64,000 nt of DNA from NCBI RefSeq assembly GCF_009870125.1, contig NC_046683.1, positions 37,401,869-37,465,868 on the forward strand, written 5' to 3'. Positions 30,150-40,400 of this stretch are shown piece by piece (the first letter of the stretch is position 1; each line of letters starts with the position of its first letter). Source of the DNA: Drosophila pseudoobscura. Lineage: Eukaryota; Arthropoda; Insecta; Diptera; Drosophilidae. A program made the position numbers and the translations under genes. A model generated the notes under the pieces. The model had not been told where the DNA came from. It did not search any database and saw only the letters and a list, made by a program, of their open reading frames with translations.

Positions 30150-32086
30150 TGTCTAATTTAAATACCGAGAAATATACGGCAAGACATAATTTATTATGAA
30201 GGAGTAAGATTACATTTTTCCGGAATCAAGCGATTCGAATCAGCAAATGAGGATTTTAGCATCAATGTTTATGAAGTCGATGAGAATGGAAAAAACGTTG
30301 TGGGACCCACAGTGAGGACTAAGCAAATTCGGACTCACCACATAAACTTGCTTGGAATTAATAGTGATAATATGCAAATGATGCATTATGCATATATAAC
30401 GTGCATGAGAAAATTATGTTATTCACAACATAGTAAATCCCATAATACTGCATATTTTTGCGAGAACTGCTTGCAATTTTATAGTACATGACACTAAAGA
30501 GTGTGGAAAAGTTGCTGCTTTGTATCCTGGAAAATGACCATATAAATCTTAATGATCCATCAAAATCATCAACTACTATGGCACAGAGGCATACAGCATG
30601 TGCAGCATCATTTTATGTTGTACATAAATACAATACGAAGGTAAATATTTTCACATTCCAGCAAAGGCAATAAACTCATAAACATTATGATTTCGTTATT
30701 TCAGGACCGGATTGTATCCAAAAATTTTGTCAAGCATTTAGGATGAAAACCGATGGACTTTATGAGAAGTACTGGAAGTTCTATAAAAAAACAAACTAAC
30801 AGTTTAACATTTGGGATGAGGATTACCAGGATCACGGCGTTTGCTATGCCTGCGAGAAACAAATTTCTGATGATAATCGAGAAAAATTCTTTGATCAGTT
30901 TACAGGACAATATGTAGGTCCTATTCATAAGCTGTGTAAGCGGACATTTAGATTAAGCGATCCCTTTTTCCCGGTAGTTTTTCATAACTTGTCTCGTTAT
31001 GATATACATTTATTTGTTACGTCAATAAAAGATGAACTAAGACCCATTCCTTGAAATAAAGAGTTATGTATATATTTCGTTAACTCAAATTTGTAAGCAC
31101 GATGAATCTTGTCTTCATCAGATATATAGATTCAAATAGATTTTTAAATTCAAGCTTAGAAAAACTCGCTAGTTATATGAACATAGCGAATTTTAAAATT
31201 TTGAAAACTAAATATCAAGGTGAAAAATTTGACATGATCGACGAAAGGGAAGATTTCCCTATGATTATTTGGATAGTTTTGAAAAATTTGATGAATCCCT
31301 GCTTCCTTCGCGAGATAATTTTTATAATTCAGTAAATGATGAGGAATGTAGTGTTGAAGACTACAACTTTGCTCAGAAGGTTTGGAGCGCATTTAATTGC
31401 AAATCTATTAGAGATTATTTAAAATTATATTTGGAAAGCGATGTTTTAATTCTTGCTGATGTATTAGAGAATTTTAGGAGTCTTTGTTCCCGAGTGTACA
31501 GGTTAGACTCCATTAATTATGTTACTGCTCCTTCAGTTTCATGGGATGCAATGTTTAAAGACACAAGGGTAGAAGTGATCCTGACATTTATAATTTTTTT
31601 AAAACTGCTGTTCGTGGAGGGTTGACCCAATGTACTCAACGGATTGCAACAGCAAATAACAAATATTTAAATAATAAATTTAAGCGTACCGAACCCATAA
31701 ATTTCCTTTCATATATTGACGCCAACAATTTATGTATATGGATGGGCTATAAGTCAACCCCTTCCATTTTCTAATTTTAAATTTCTAAGTAACGATGAAA
31801 TTTCATCTTTCAACGTTCTGGATCTAGTGATGTTGGATATATTTTAGAAGTAGATATGCGATATCCTGATGATATTCATAATATCATAATATGCCGTTTA
31901 TGGCAAAAAAATGGAGAATGTAGAAAAACATCGTGATGTTGCATTAAAACTCAGCAGGGTTTAGACAACGCATAGCAAGACATAATTTCCACAGTGTTGA
32001 AATCTTTGGAGCTAATTTGGCTGCCATTGAATCAACTAAGTCCAGTCCATTTTTCAAAATGGTTAATGTATGACTATTTCTGTAAT
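30150..32086 (+). pseudogene. pPolB: Polinton protein-primed family B DNA polymerase
   Basis: The replicative polymerase that would copy the transposon. N-terminal part: RLHFSGIKRFESANEDFSIN, VVGPTVRTKQIRTHHINLL and a cysteine pair (FCENCLQFY); CYACEKQI and VFHNLSRYDIHLF follow at about 30,850-31,020. The exonuclease region ends LKLYLESDVLILADVLENFR at about 31,411-31,470. YIDANNL (31,712) carries the motif A Asp. The KMENVEKHRDVALK block (normally FGKTMENV) follows an internal deletion at about 31,885 that removes the palm between these motifs. RIARHNFHSVEIFGANLAAI then leads to LMYDYF at the DINE insertion. The DTDS motif C is not found. There are at least five frame breaks, so it is inactive. 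Confidence 0.8.
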
Positions 32087-33158
32087 TATACCCGATACTC
32101 AAAATGAGTATTGGGGTATATTAGATTTGTGGTAAAAGTGGATGTGTGTAACGTCCAGCCCTATAAAGTATATATATTCTTGATCAGCATCAATAGCCGA
32201 GTCGATTGAGCCATGTCTGTCTGTCCGTCTGTCCGTCCCCTTCAGCGCCTAATGCTCAAAGACTATAAGAGCTAGAGCAACGATGTTTTGGATCCAGACT
32301 TCTGTGATATGTCACTGCTACAAAAATATTTCAAAACTTTGCCCCGCCCACTTCCGCCCTCACAAAAAGCGAAAATCTGTGGCATCCACAATTTTAAAGA
32401 TACAAGAAAACCAAAAACGCAGAATCGTAGAGAATGACCATATCTTTTAGAATATAGAATCTGAATTGGATCGTATTACTATTATAGCCAGCATCAAGAA
32501 AACAATTTCATTTTTTCTCGCCCTGTCTCTCTCTAACACACACGTAGCATAGGCGGCTTTGCTTAGAGTAAAACATTAGCGCCTAGATCTCAGAGACTAT
32601 AAAAGCTAGAGCAACCAAATTTGGTATCCACACTCCTAATATATCGGACCGAGACGAGTTTGTTTCAAAATTTCGCCACACCCCCTTCCGCCCCCGCAAA
32701 GGATGCAAATCTGGGGATATTCACAAATCTCAGAGACTATTAAAGCTAGAGTAACCAAATTTGGTATCCGCACTTCTGTTAGATCTAACTATAAAACGTA
32801 TATCTCAAAATTTCGCCACACCCCCTTCCGACCCCACAAAGGACGAAAATCTGTTGCATCCACAATATTGCAGATTCGAGAAAACTAAAAACGCAGAATC
32901 ATAGATAGCGACCATATCTATCAGATTGCTGAATCTGGATCAGATCAGATCATTTTTATAGCGAAAGGAAACAAATCAATTTGCAGTGGCTACGCAGCGC
33001 GTTACGTCACGCTCAGACTGATTTTCTGTCTCTCTCGCACGCACTCTTTGTCGTGTCGTTTAATATTAGCGTCTGCCGGAGGAGAGCCATACTGACTTAG
33101 TATCGGGTATAACTGTAGAGTTGCGGTGTCCGCAGCAACTCACAACGTTCCCCCTCGT
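32087..33158 (+). repeat. DINE-1/INE-1-like (Helentron-derived) element, full-length copy
   Basis: A non-autonomous rolling-circle-type element of about 1,070 bp. It opens TATACCCGATACTC and carries the subterminal inverted partner AGTATCGGGTATA at 33,099-33,111, then a GC hairpin (GTTGCGGTGTCCGCAGCAAC) and the end CGTTCCCCCTCG. Inside are the CTGTCTGTCCGTCTGTCCGT run (32,215-32,235) and three diverged GCCCC..CTTCCGCCC modules. It has no coding capacity. It interrupts the Polinton polymerase. Wording fits the DINE-1 family that is abundant in obscura-group flies (ISY-like); the family name is my inference. Confidence 0.85.
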
Positions 33159-33455
33159 TTTCTATTGTTATGTTGGGATGATTTCTTATTTAAAAGTGTT
33201 TGCTTATACTCAAGAACATCGCGTTTTATTTGATTACACATTTTTTTTGGAAATTTCAAAGCATAAACGGGTTAAATCTATTTGCACATTTCTATCATAA
33301 GTACCGTCTAAATCAGCTAGTTGAACATCAAATTATTGTAAGGCTGCACACTTAGGAATAATATTATTATAGTAGTATAGTATAGTATAGTATTATAATT
33401 TGTTGCTAATGTATAAAAATGTGGTAAAAAAAATTCCTAATCTTAAAAACGATCT
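33159..33455. other. Polinton-internal AT-rich sequence; possible decayed coding on the minus strand
   Basis: There is a TATAG repeat at 33,372-33,392. On the minus strand a short stretch reads ADLDGTYDRNVQIDLTRLCF between 33,320 and 33,260, which looks coding but is flanked by stops. I do not recognise it. Confidence 0.3.
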
Positions 33456-33845
33456 TCAGGACTCACTATCAAATTTAATTTTATTTCTAAACTGCTTTAT
33501 TATAAACACATACTGCTTATCTGATTTTCGAAATCTAAAATTACACTGAATTGTGGGCAATAATGGATGGTCTATAATTGTATCAGGCATCAAAAAATCA
33601 TACTGATCAAGTTTCAATTGGATATACTCCTTGTATGTAACCAATTGCATCCATTCATCTTTATCTAAACCGATGAAATTGTTTTTGCTTTGCTGCATCC
33701 ATATCGTTGGAGTGAATTTTCTTGTAGTTGAAAAACCGCATTTAATTTTTAAATTATGTACTACATAATATTCGAGACCGAAAATGACTTCGTGATCCTG
33801 CTTCTTTCTAGTGGACCTAATTCTTTTTGATTGAAGCGTGTCCAT
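33456..33845 (-). CDS. Polinton-associated ORF of unknown function, minus strand
   Basis: 129 codons from a genuine ATG (MDTLQSKRIRSTRKKQDHEV) to a stop, with no lesion. It is basic at the N-terminus, with short hydrophobic strands (VIFGLEYYVV) and the sequence WMQQSKNNFIGLDKDEWMQL. It has no membrane segment, signal peptide or known motif. It is divergent from the plus-strand genes starting at 34,251, with the plus-strand TATA element between them. I infer that it belongs to the Polinton from position and base composition, but its function is unknown. Being intact among broken genes is notable, though a frame of this length can survive by chance. Confidence 0.5.
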   Translation of the reverse strand: MDTLQSKRIRSTRKKQDHEVIFGLEYYVVHNLKIKCGFSTTRKFTPTIWMQQSKNNFIGLDKDEWMQLVTYKEYIQLKLDQYDFLMPDTIIDHPLLPTIQCNFRFRKSDKQYVFIIKQFRNKIKFDSES

Positions 33846-33894
33846 TTGGGTTGAATGCTTTTGTTAAACTAGGAACTCTTACTGAATTGGGCTG

Positions 33895-33903
33895 TATATA
33901 AAG
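33895..33903 (+). promoter_or_regulatory. TATA-box candidate for the rightward Polinton genes
   Basis: TATATAAAG stands in the gap between the divergent ORFs at 33,845 and 34,251. An initiator-like TCAACTAG lies about 50 bp downstream (33,942-33,949), further than the usual 30 bp. A TGGTATTT/AAATACCA inverted pair lies at 33,978-34,020. Confidence 0.35.
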
Positions 33904-34250
33904 GAGATAGGCATTGTAGCAAGGTAATAATTAGTGAGGCATTCAACTAGTATTTAAAATAGCATACAGCGCGCATTGGTATTTACCGCACCATCGATAC
34001 ACTCGGCGGGAAATACCAATAGTGAGATATCGGATAAGAAACATCGATAAGAGAGTAAGTTCACTTTGTAAATGGCGATTGTGAGAGACGGACGCGCAGC
34101 TAATAAAAAAGAGTTATATCAAATCGCCGGGCTTGTGTTTTTATACCTAAACAGTTCACTCACGCACCGATATTGGTCACTACAATTCCCGGGTTAGACG
34201 GCCTACAGCATCAACGACTCATTCACTTTCTTACAAAATCTCAAACCAAC

Positions 34251-34766
34251 ATGAACACAATCGACAGGAATTCAAGCGTTATAGTTGATTTTCAATATCT
34301 CTTTGGAAATAATAAACAACTTTTTATTAAGGAATTGGCGTTTATGCAAACCGGAACAGTAACACCAAACTTATTTCATTTCAAACCACCATATCATCTG
34401 AATGAATTGGACAATGAAATGATTAAACAACAAAATATTAATCGTCAAACGATAAATGGATTGGAACGGGCAGATGGCGAAATATCATATTTAAGTTTAG
34501 GTGAAATACTTTCACCACTTAATAGATTTAGCACCGTTATTGTAAGTGGTGAAATTAAAAAAAAGTTTTTATCTAAGTATTTAACAAATAATATGATTGA
34601 TATCGATATAGGAAAAAGTCTCACATTTTATCCAAATTTGTTTACAAACTGTAGAATCCACAAAAAAATTCCTCTCAGATGTGCTCTAAATAATTTATTT
34701 AAGCTATTTGTTATCTTGGAAAATTCTAACTACGCTATCTACTGTAATGGTGACTCATATGTGTAG
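34251..34766 (+). CDS. Polinton-associated protein of unknown function
   Basis: 171 codons from ATG at 34,251 (MNTIDRNSSVIVDFQYLFGN). The longer upstream frame lacks an ATG. It contains IVDFQYLFGNN, FIKELAFMQTG, FKPPYHLNEL, TVIVSGEIKKKFLSKYL and FTNCRIHKKIPLRCALNNLF. This pattern (VDFQ...KELA...PPY...V.G..KK.FL) resembles a protein repeatedly found in insect Polinton-like elements; the catalytic role, if any, is unknown to me. Downstream genes run in the same direction. The frame is intact. I am fairly sure it is a real gene of the Polinton, and unsure of its role. Confidence 0.55.
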   Translation: MNTIDRNSSVIVDFQYLFGNNKQLFIKELAFMQTGTVTPNLFHFKPPYHLNELDNEMIKQQNINRQTINGLERADGEISYLSLGEILSPLNRFSTVIVSGEIKKKFLSKYLTNNMIDIDIGKSLTFYPNLFTNCRIHKKIPLRCALNNLFKLFVILENSNYAIYCNGDSYV

Positions 34767-34810
34767 ATTTTCAGTTTATATTCAGCACTTCTAGTAACTA
34801 GTTGTTTAAA

Positions 34811-34948
34811 ATGGATTCATTTAAGCGTTTGCTTGAAAAGGATCCTCACAAAAGCGGATACACACAAGTTGCTTATTGTAATCATTGCGGATCTGATACT
34901 CACTTAGAAAAAAAATTGTCCCAAAAAGCGCGATCAGGAGACGCGTAA
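34811..34948 (+). CDS. Small Polinton ORF with a CxxC-H motif
   Basis: 45 codons from ATG: charged (MDSFKRLLEKDPHKSG), with CNHCGSDTH in the middle, which could hold one zinc together with other residues. It sits 44 bp after the preceding ORF and 62 bp before the ATPase. It could be a small virion or DNA-binding protein, or a chance frame. Confidence 0.35.
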   Translation: MDSFKRLLEKDPHKSGYTQVAYCNHCGSDTHLEKKLSQKARSGDA

Positions 34949-35010
34949 TTAGAACATCTTAGATGTTAGAAAACATTTATAAAATATTAATAAATAAAAC
35001 ATAACCAAAA

Positions 35011-35702
35011 ATGTTTAAGCAATTTATACATCCTTTTAGAATGCTTATTTGCAGACCTTCAGGATCTGGTAAGACAACGTTTTTAGAAAATTTAATAAAC
35101 AAAAGGAATGATTTGCTGAGCATTTCAATTATTTCAATCGAATAATTTGGTGTTATGGAGAGGAGCATGCTAAGCCAAATTTTAATACCATCGAATACTA
35201 TAAAGGAGTTCCCGAAACAATTAAAAATGAAAATCATGAGCCTATTCTTTTAATACTAGATGACTTAATGATGGGTGCATTTAATAAAAATGTCTGTGAG
35301 CTATTTACAAAAGGATCACACCACAGGAATTTATCCGTAATAGTAGTCAAACAAAATATATTTCATAAATCATCACGTACTCGAGATATTTCACTAAATA
35401 AAAAATATATCGTTGCGTTCAAAAATCCTAGAGATAAGCTTCAATTTCAATGCTTAGCAAGACAAATTTATCCTGAAAATTCTCACGAGCTCTTCAGAAT
35501 ATATAATGAGGTGACAGATAAACCACATGGTTATTTACTTATTGATCTTACGCAGGGAATAAATGATCTCCTTAGATTTCGTACACATATTTTTAATTCT
35601 GAGTATACAGTTTGCTTTTCAGATGAAAATGGTTTACAAAAAGAATCTAAATCGACTGAAAGCGAACAAACATTTAATTTATGTGCTCAAAAGGGCAAAT
35701 AA
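35011..35702 (+). pseudogene. Polinton DNA-packaging ATPase (FtsK/HerA-type)
   Basis: The motor that would load transposon DNA into a capsid. From ATG at 35,011 it reads MFKQFIHPFRMLICRPSGSG then KTTF, giving the Walker A motif PSGSGKT. One frameshift near 35,125 ends the first frame. The second frame continues RIIWCYGEEHAKPNFNTIEY and the Walker B PILLILDDLM at about 35,240-35,270, then LFTKGSHHRNLSVIVVKQNI, RDISLNKKYIVAFKNPRDK and LARQIYPENSHEL. This order is characteristic of Polinton/adintovirus packaging ATPases. The C-terminus overlaps the next gene. A single shift suggests relatively recent loss. Confidence 0.8.
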
Positions 35703-35913
35703 TAAGCTTCGAAATGCAATTATAAGTAATTGTCACATTGAGTTAGTAAAAGCATTAGTGGAGATAGTGTTGAATACTCTACGACTTATTTCATGTCCAA
35801 AACGGTCAATAAATTCTAAGAGAAAAGTTCTCATCCAAAAAGGAGGATTTCGACCTGTTTTAATAAGTTCATTGCTTTCGGGGATTTTTGGAACAATATT
35901 GAACAATGCTTAA
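35624..35913 (+). CDS. Small basic protein with a GGF hydrophobic tail (virion pVI/pX-like)
   Basis: 96 codons from ATG at 35,624 (MKMVYKKNLNRLKANKHL) in a frame overlapping the ATPase C-terminus by 79 bp. It is very basic. The C-terminal end (RKVLIQKGGFRPVLISSLLS, then GIFGTIL) is a Gly-Gly-Phe followed by a short hydrophobic helix, a pattern seen in small capsid-associated proteins of Polintons and adenovirus-like viruses. Its role is inferred from this pattern and position. The frame is intact. Confidence 0.5.
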
Positions 35914-36112
35914 AAATAAGCATCAATTAAACAAAGTTATTTTAATGCATACAAATGCATATCAAAAATTGGTAAATAATGCCCAGAAAAACGATTTAAT
36001 AAATATAACGTTTTTTTCTATTTTAAATGATAAAAAAAACTAGTGACTTTAATAAATGGATTAAAATACGTCAAGAATTGTGTTACTATCAAAATAAAAA
36101 AGAAATAAGACA
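35906..36112 (+). pseudogene. Short lysine-rich Polinton ORF, unknown
   Basis: ATG at 35,906 overlaps the stop of the previous gene. 45 codons (MLKNKHQLNKVILMHTNAYQ) lead to TAG at 36,043. The frame stays open after this stop for about 50 more codons (FNKWIKIRQELCYYQNKKEI), so the TAG could be a nonsense mutation. The product is not recognised. Confidence 0.35.
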
Positions 36113-36970
36113 ATGGATATACGAACTACGCAGAACAAACCACTTTCACCACCTCAAAGCATTGGAATACAAACACAAAACGAGTCAGTTTGGTTAGATG
36201 TAAAACCTAACACTTCTATTCTTAACAATACAAATAATGGGTCCTCAAAAAAGGAACTCTCTATCAAAAATGAGTTCTCTGATTTACCTAACGACATCGA
36301 TGATGAAGCTTTTCTGACCGAAAAATCTTTCAACTCAAAACCTAATAAGCGTAATTTCGGCGGAATACATTTCGCTGCCGTTGCAAGGGAAGTTCTTGTA
36401 CCGAAAAGTAACGAGCGGGAACGTTGTGAGTTGCTGCGGACACCGCAACTCTACAGTTATACCCGATACTAAGTCAGTATGGCTCTCCTCCGGCAGACGC
36501 CGCTAATATTAAGCGACACGACAAAGAGTGCGTGCGAGAGAGACAGAAAATCAGTCTGAGCGTGACGTCGGGCGCTGCGTAGCCAGTGCATATTGGTTTG
36601 TTCCTTTTGGCTACAAAAATGATCCGATCTGATCCAGATTCAGCAATCTGATAGATATGATTGTTATCTATGATTCTGCGTTTTTAGTTTTCTCGAATCT
36701 GCAATATTGTGGATGCAACAGAGAATTGGGAGTTTTTTTAGTGGTCTTTTTAATGACATAAAACCACTACTTATTCCTTTCGGGGATAAAAGCTATTAAA
36801 AACCAAGCTTCTGAGACTGGAAAGGCCGTAATAAATGAGTTTGGTCGAAAACCTTTAAGAACCATTATACAAGAACAAAGTAAAATTACTTTGCAAAACC
36901 TGTCAAATAAAGCCATTAATAAGTTAACCCCATTCCAGAATGGGGCAGGTAAAAAGAATAGAAAGAGAAG
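36113..36970 (+). pseudogene. Polinton minor-capsid-like gene, split by DINE and BEL-2
   Basis: ATG at 36,113 opens a Ser/Asn/Pro-rich frame (MDIRTTQNKPLSPPQSIGIQ) interrupted at 36,410 by a DINE copy. After it (36,723-36,970) come hydrophobic and helical segments: AIKNQASETGKAVINEFGRK, LRTIIQEQSKITLQNLSNKA and a FQNGAGKKNRKR tail. BEL-2 then breaks the frame at 36,971. The Lys/Arg-rich C-terminus resumes past BEL-2 at 43,415 and stops at about 43,518. The layout (Gly-rich, amphipathic helix, basic tail, directly before the major capsid gene) fits a Polinton minor virion protein; the assignment is moderate. Confidence 0.5.
36410..36722 (-). repeat. DINE-1/Helentron-like 3' fragment, minus strand
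   Basis: AACGAGCGGGAACGTTGTGA, then the GC hairpin, TATACCCGATACTAAGTCAG and the GCGAGAGAGACAG block, truncated after GCAATATTGTGGATGCAAC. It matches the last ~310 bp of the full copy inverted and interrupts the minor-capsid-like ORF. Confidence 0.8.
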
Positions 36971-37446
36971 TGTTGAGACAACGAGCTTTTTCGCTGACTA
37001 TGATTGTTCAATAATTTCACAAATTATTAATTTCCGAAAACGTTATAAATTTTATTATAGGTATTTTGTGTGTTGAGGGTGGCCAAAGATGCCAGAGCCT
37101 TTTACAATAGTATTAGAGTGAAACACTTGGATGAGGCAAGCGAGCCGATCTCGAGCCAAAGTAATAGATTGGGGACAAAAGGGGTCTGTTCTCCAACTAT
37201 ATCAAGCGGTAACTGCTAGAGCAGGCGCAGCTGCTGACGGCTTAGCGACGGCATAGGAAAGAAAAGATAACAAGAGCGAGCATAGATAAGAATAGATGAT
37301 AAAATGAGAGCATGTTGCTGAGCGAGCATAGATAAAGCTACGCTTACGTTACGTTAGTTTAGTATAATGACCAAAATAGAAAAGAAAGTGAATTGATAGG
37401 CAATAAAACAATGGTATAAATTTTACACTCGGGCTTCGCCCGAACA
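36971..37446 (-). repeat. BEL-2 3' LTR
   Basis: 476 bp, identical by eye to 42,939-43,414. On the minus strand it starts TGTTCGGGCGAAGCCCG, a short palindrome, directly after the polypurine tract CACGGGGGGAGTA (37,447-37,459). Confidence 0.92.
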
Positions 37447-40400
37447 TACTCCCCCCGTGGAAGGATCCATGCCTTTCACCTCATCTCGTAGAGGCAATAG
37501 ACATAGTTTTGCAAGTGCTCTTCGGCTAACACCTGTAGCCATCCTGATCAAGGCGACTCGAGATACGCCATCAGCTCCTGGGATGAGCTCGAGGATTCTC
37601 GCTAGAGGCCACTTCAGAGGAGGGAAGTTCTCGTCCTTAACAAGAACGACATCATTGACGTGAAGCTCAGGATTCCGGGTGCGCCACTTCGTTCTTTCTT
37701 GAAGACTGGTTAAATACGATTGGCGCCAGCGAGACCAAAAGATTTGCTGAAGCTGTGTGACCTTCTGCCAACGGTCCAAGCGATCGACGTTTAAATGAAC
37801 CAAGTCAGGCTCCAAGAAGGTTGTGATAGGGGCGCCAACTAGAAAATGGCTGGGCGTGAGTACATCGAGATCTGCAGGGTTCTCTGAAAGAGGAAACAAT
37901 GGCCTTGAATTAATGATTGCACAGATATTGCACGCGAGAGTGCGCAGCTCATCAAATCCAAGAAGCGAGGATCCGAGGGCACGTCGAAGATGATGCTTAG
38001 CAAGCTTGACTGACGCCTCCCACAATCCTCCAAAATGTGGCGATCTAGGAGGAATGAAACGCCAATCGATGCAATCGTTGAGAAAAGCTTGATGCACGGC
38101 TTCTTGATGACTGTCGCTTAGGAATAGCGACTTAAGTTCCGCCAGTTCGTTCCGCGCTCCAACAAAATTTGTGGCATTATCTGACCAAATACGAATCGGT
38201 CTTCCACGGGTGCAAATGAAACGGCGAAGAGCAGAGAGGAACGCAGATGTTGTAAGATCCTTCACAAGCTCGATGTGAACCGCCTTGGTGGAGAAGCATA
38301 TAAAAATGCTCATGTAGCACTTTAGTGGGGGCCGGTTTCGAACTTCTGATTTATAAAGGAACGGACCGCAATAGTCCACGCCGGTAACTAAAAATGCACG
38401 AGATTCGCTGACTCTGTCCACCGGAAGATCTGCCATTATTTGCTCGAGAGTTCGAGGCTTCACTCTAAAGCATCTGACACACTTTTGGATTACGTGTGCT
38501 ACGGTCTTTCGGCCACCGATTGGCCAGTACGTTTGACGAATGATGGCTAATAGCGACTGGGGTCCAGCGTGAAGGTGCTTTTCGTGTAAGTGCCGTATCA
38601 GAGCAGAAGTGATGGAATGATTCTTGGGCAATATTATGGGATGTCGTGCTTCAAAGTCCAAGGTAGAGTTTTTAAGACGCCCTCCAACTCGAAGCAAACC
38701 GCAATCATCTAAAAATGGCGAAAGAGAGGCGATCGAGCTTGAAGCCTTGATGTCCTTTCGCGTTTCCAGGGCTCTTATTTCAGTGGATAGACGAGATTGT
38801 TGAGTAAGACGAATAAGCAGTTCGGTTCCCAAACGCAAGTCCTCCACAGTTATTCCAGACTTTCGTCGATGAATGAATTTGCATACATACGCAAAAATTC
38901 GTTGCATTTTGGGGAAGGAATTTACAAACTTTGATTCTTCCACCAAATATCTTGACGCGCAGTTTGTAATTAGTATGGTTTTTCGTGCCTCCAAAACCGG
39001 CTCTGGAAGAGCAGGTGTACTTGGCCATTGATCCTTACTGGCTGTCAAGTATGTAGGTCCATACTTCCAAAGATGAGAATTGATGAGCTCAGCTGGTAAT
39101 GATCCTCGAGAAAGCATATCGGCAGGGTTTAGATCAGTTGGCACGTGCAGCCAAGACATTCCAGATGTGAGTTCCTGAATAACAGAAAGTCTATTAGCGA
39201 CAAATACATTGAAGTTGGATGGTTGATTCTTGATCCAAGCCAAAACGACTGTGGAGTCACACCAGCAATAATAAGAGCACTTGAAGTTCATCAAAGACAC
39301 TTCATGCATAAGCTGAGCGAGTAGCGCTGCACCACATAATTCCAACTTGGGTATTGTGATAGTCTTCAGTGGCGCTACACGAGATCTGGAAGATAGAAGA
39401 TTTGCCTTGACTCCATTGTCGCCTTGCGAAACAGCGTAGATGCAAGCTCCATAAGCACTCATGCTGGCATCACAAAATCCATGCATTTCAAGGTTGCTGC
39501 TTCGAAGGAAAGATAGGCGCGGGAAAGAAATTTGTTGCATAGAGTCAAACTGCTGAATAAAGTTGATCCAAGTTGTGCGTAAGGAGACTGGCAGACTTTC
39601 ATCCCAATGAAGCTTTTCTTTCCACAGCTGCTGTAGAAATATTTTTGCTTTAGTAATAACTGGCCCTATAAGTCCGAGTGGATCATAAAATCGTGCAATA
39701 GTTGACAATACAACTCGCTTAGTTGGTTTCGAAGGGACTTGATTGGGACAGAATGAAAATAATAGCTCATCCGAAGTGGGATTCCATGCTAAACCTAGCG
39801 TCTTGGTTACATCGCTGCCATCAGTAAATTTAACAAATGTTTCCCTATCTTCATGGGGTGTTTGATCGAGTACATATGTATCGTTGGAACACCATTTTCT
39901 GATCTTGAAATTTCCTTTGGCTAATAGTCCTGACACCTGGCGAATTATTTCCAGCACCTCATTTGTAGTATCTCCCCCCGTTAGCAAATCATCCACGTAA
40001 AAGTCCCGCAGCACAACTTCAGAGCCAATTGGATATGACGAACTCTCGTCTGCCGCTAGTTGGTGCATAGAACGGACGGCCAGAAATGCTGCTGGTTTCG
40101 TTCCATAGGTCACGGTATCCAGCTTGAATGTCCTTAGCTCCTCGAGGGGTGAGTCACGCCACAGTATGCACTGCAGAAAACTATCTTGGGGCGAGACACG
40201 GACGCATCTATACATTTTACAAATGTCACCAGTCAATGCTATACGAAAGGTACGAAATCGAAGAAGAGTCGTAACTAACTTTGGCTGAATTGTTGGGCCT
40301 GACATCAATATATCGTTGAGGGAATATCCTGTAGATGTACAAGCGGATCCGTCGAAAACTACTCGGAGTTTTGTGGTGGTTTTTTCTTCTCTTAAGACGC

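Noticed and set aside
33917..34190. Solo LTR between the divergent Polinton ORFs (TGTAGC...CTACA)
   Set aside because: Ends are suggestive, but flanks show no target duplication and no second copy exists in the window.
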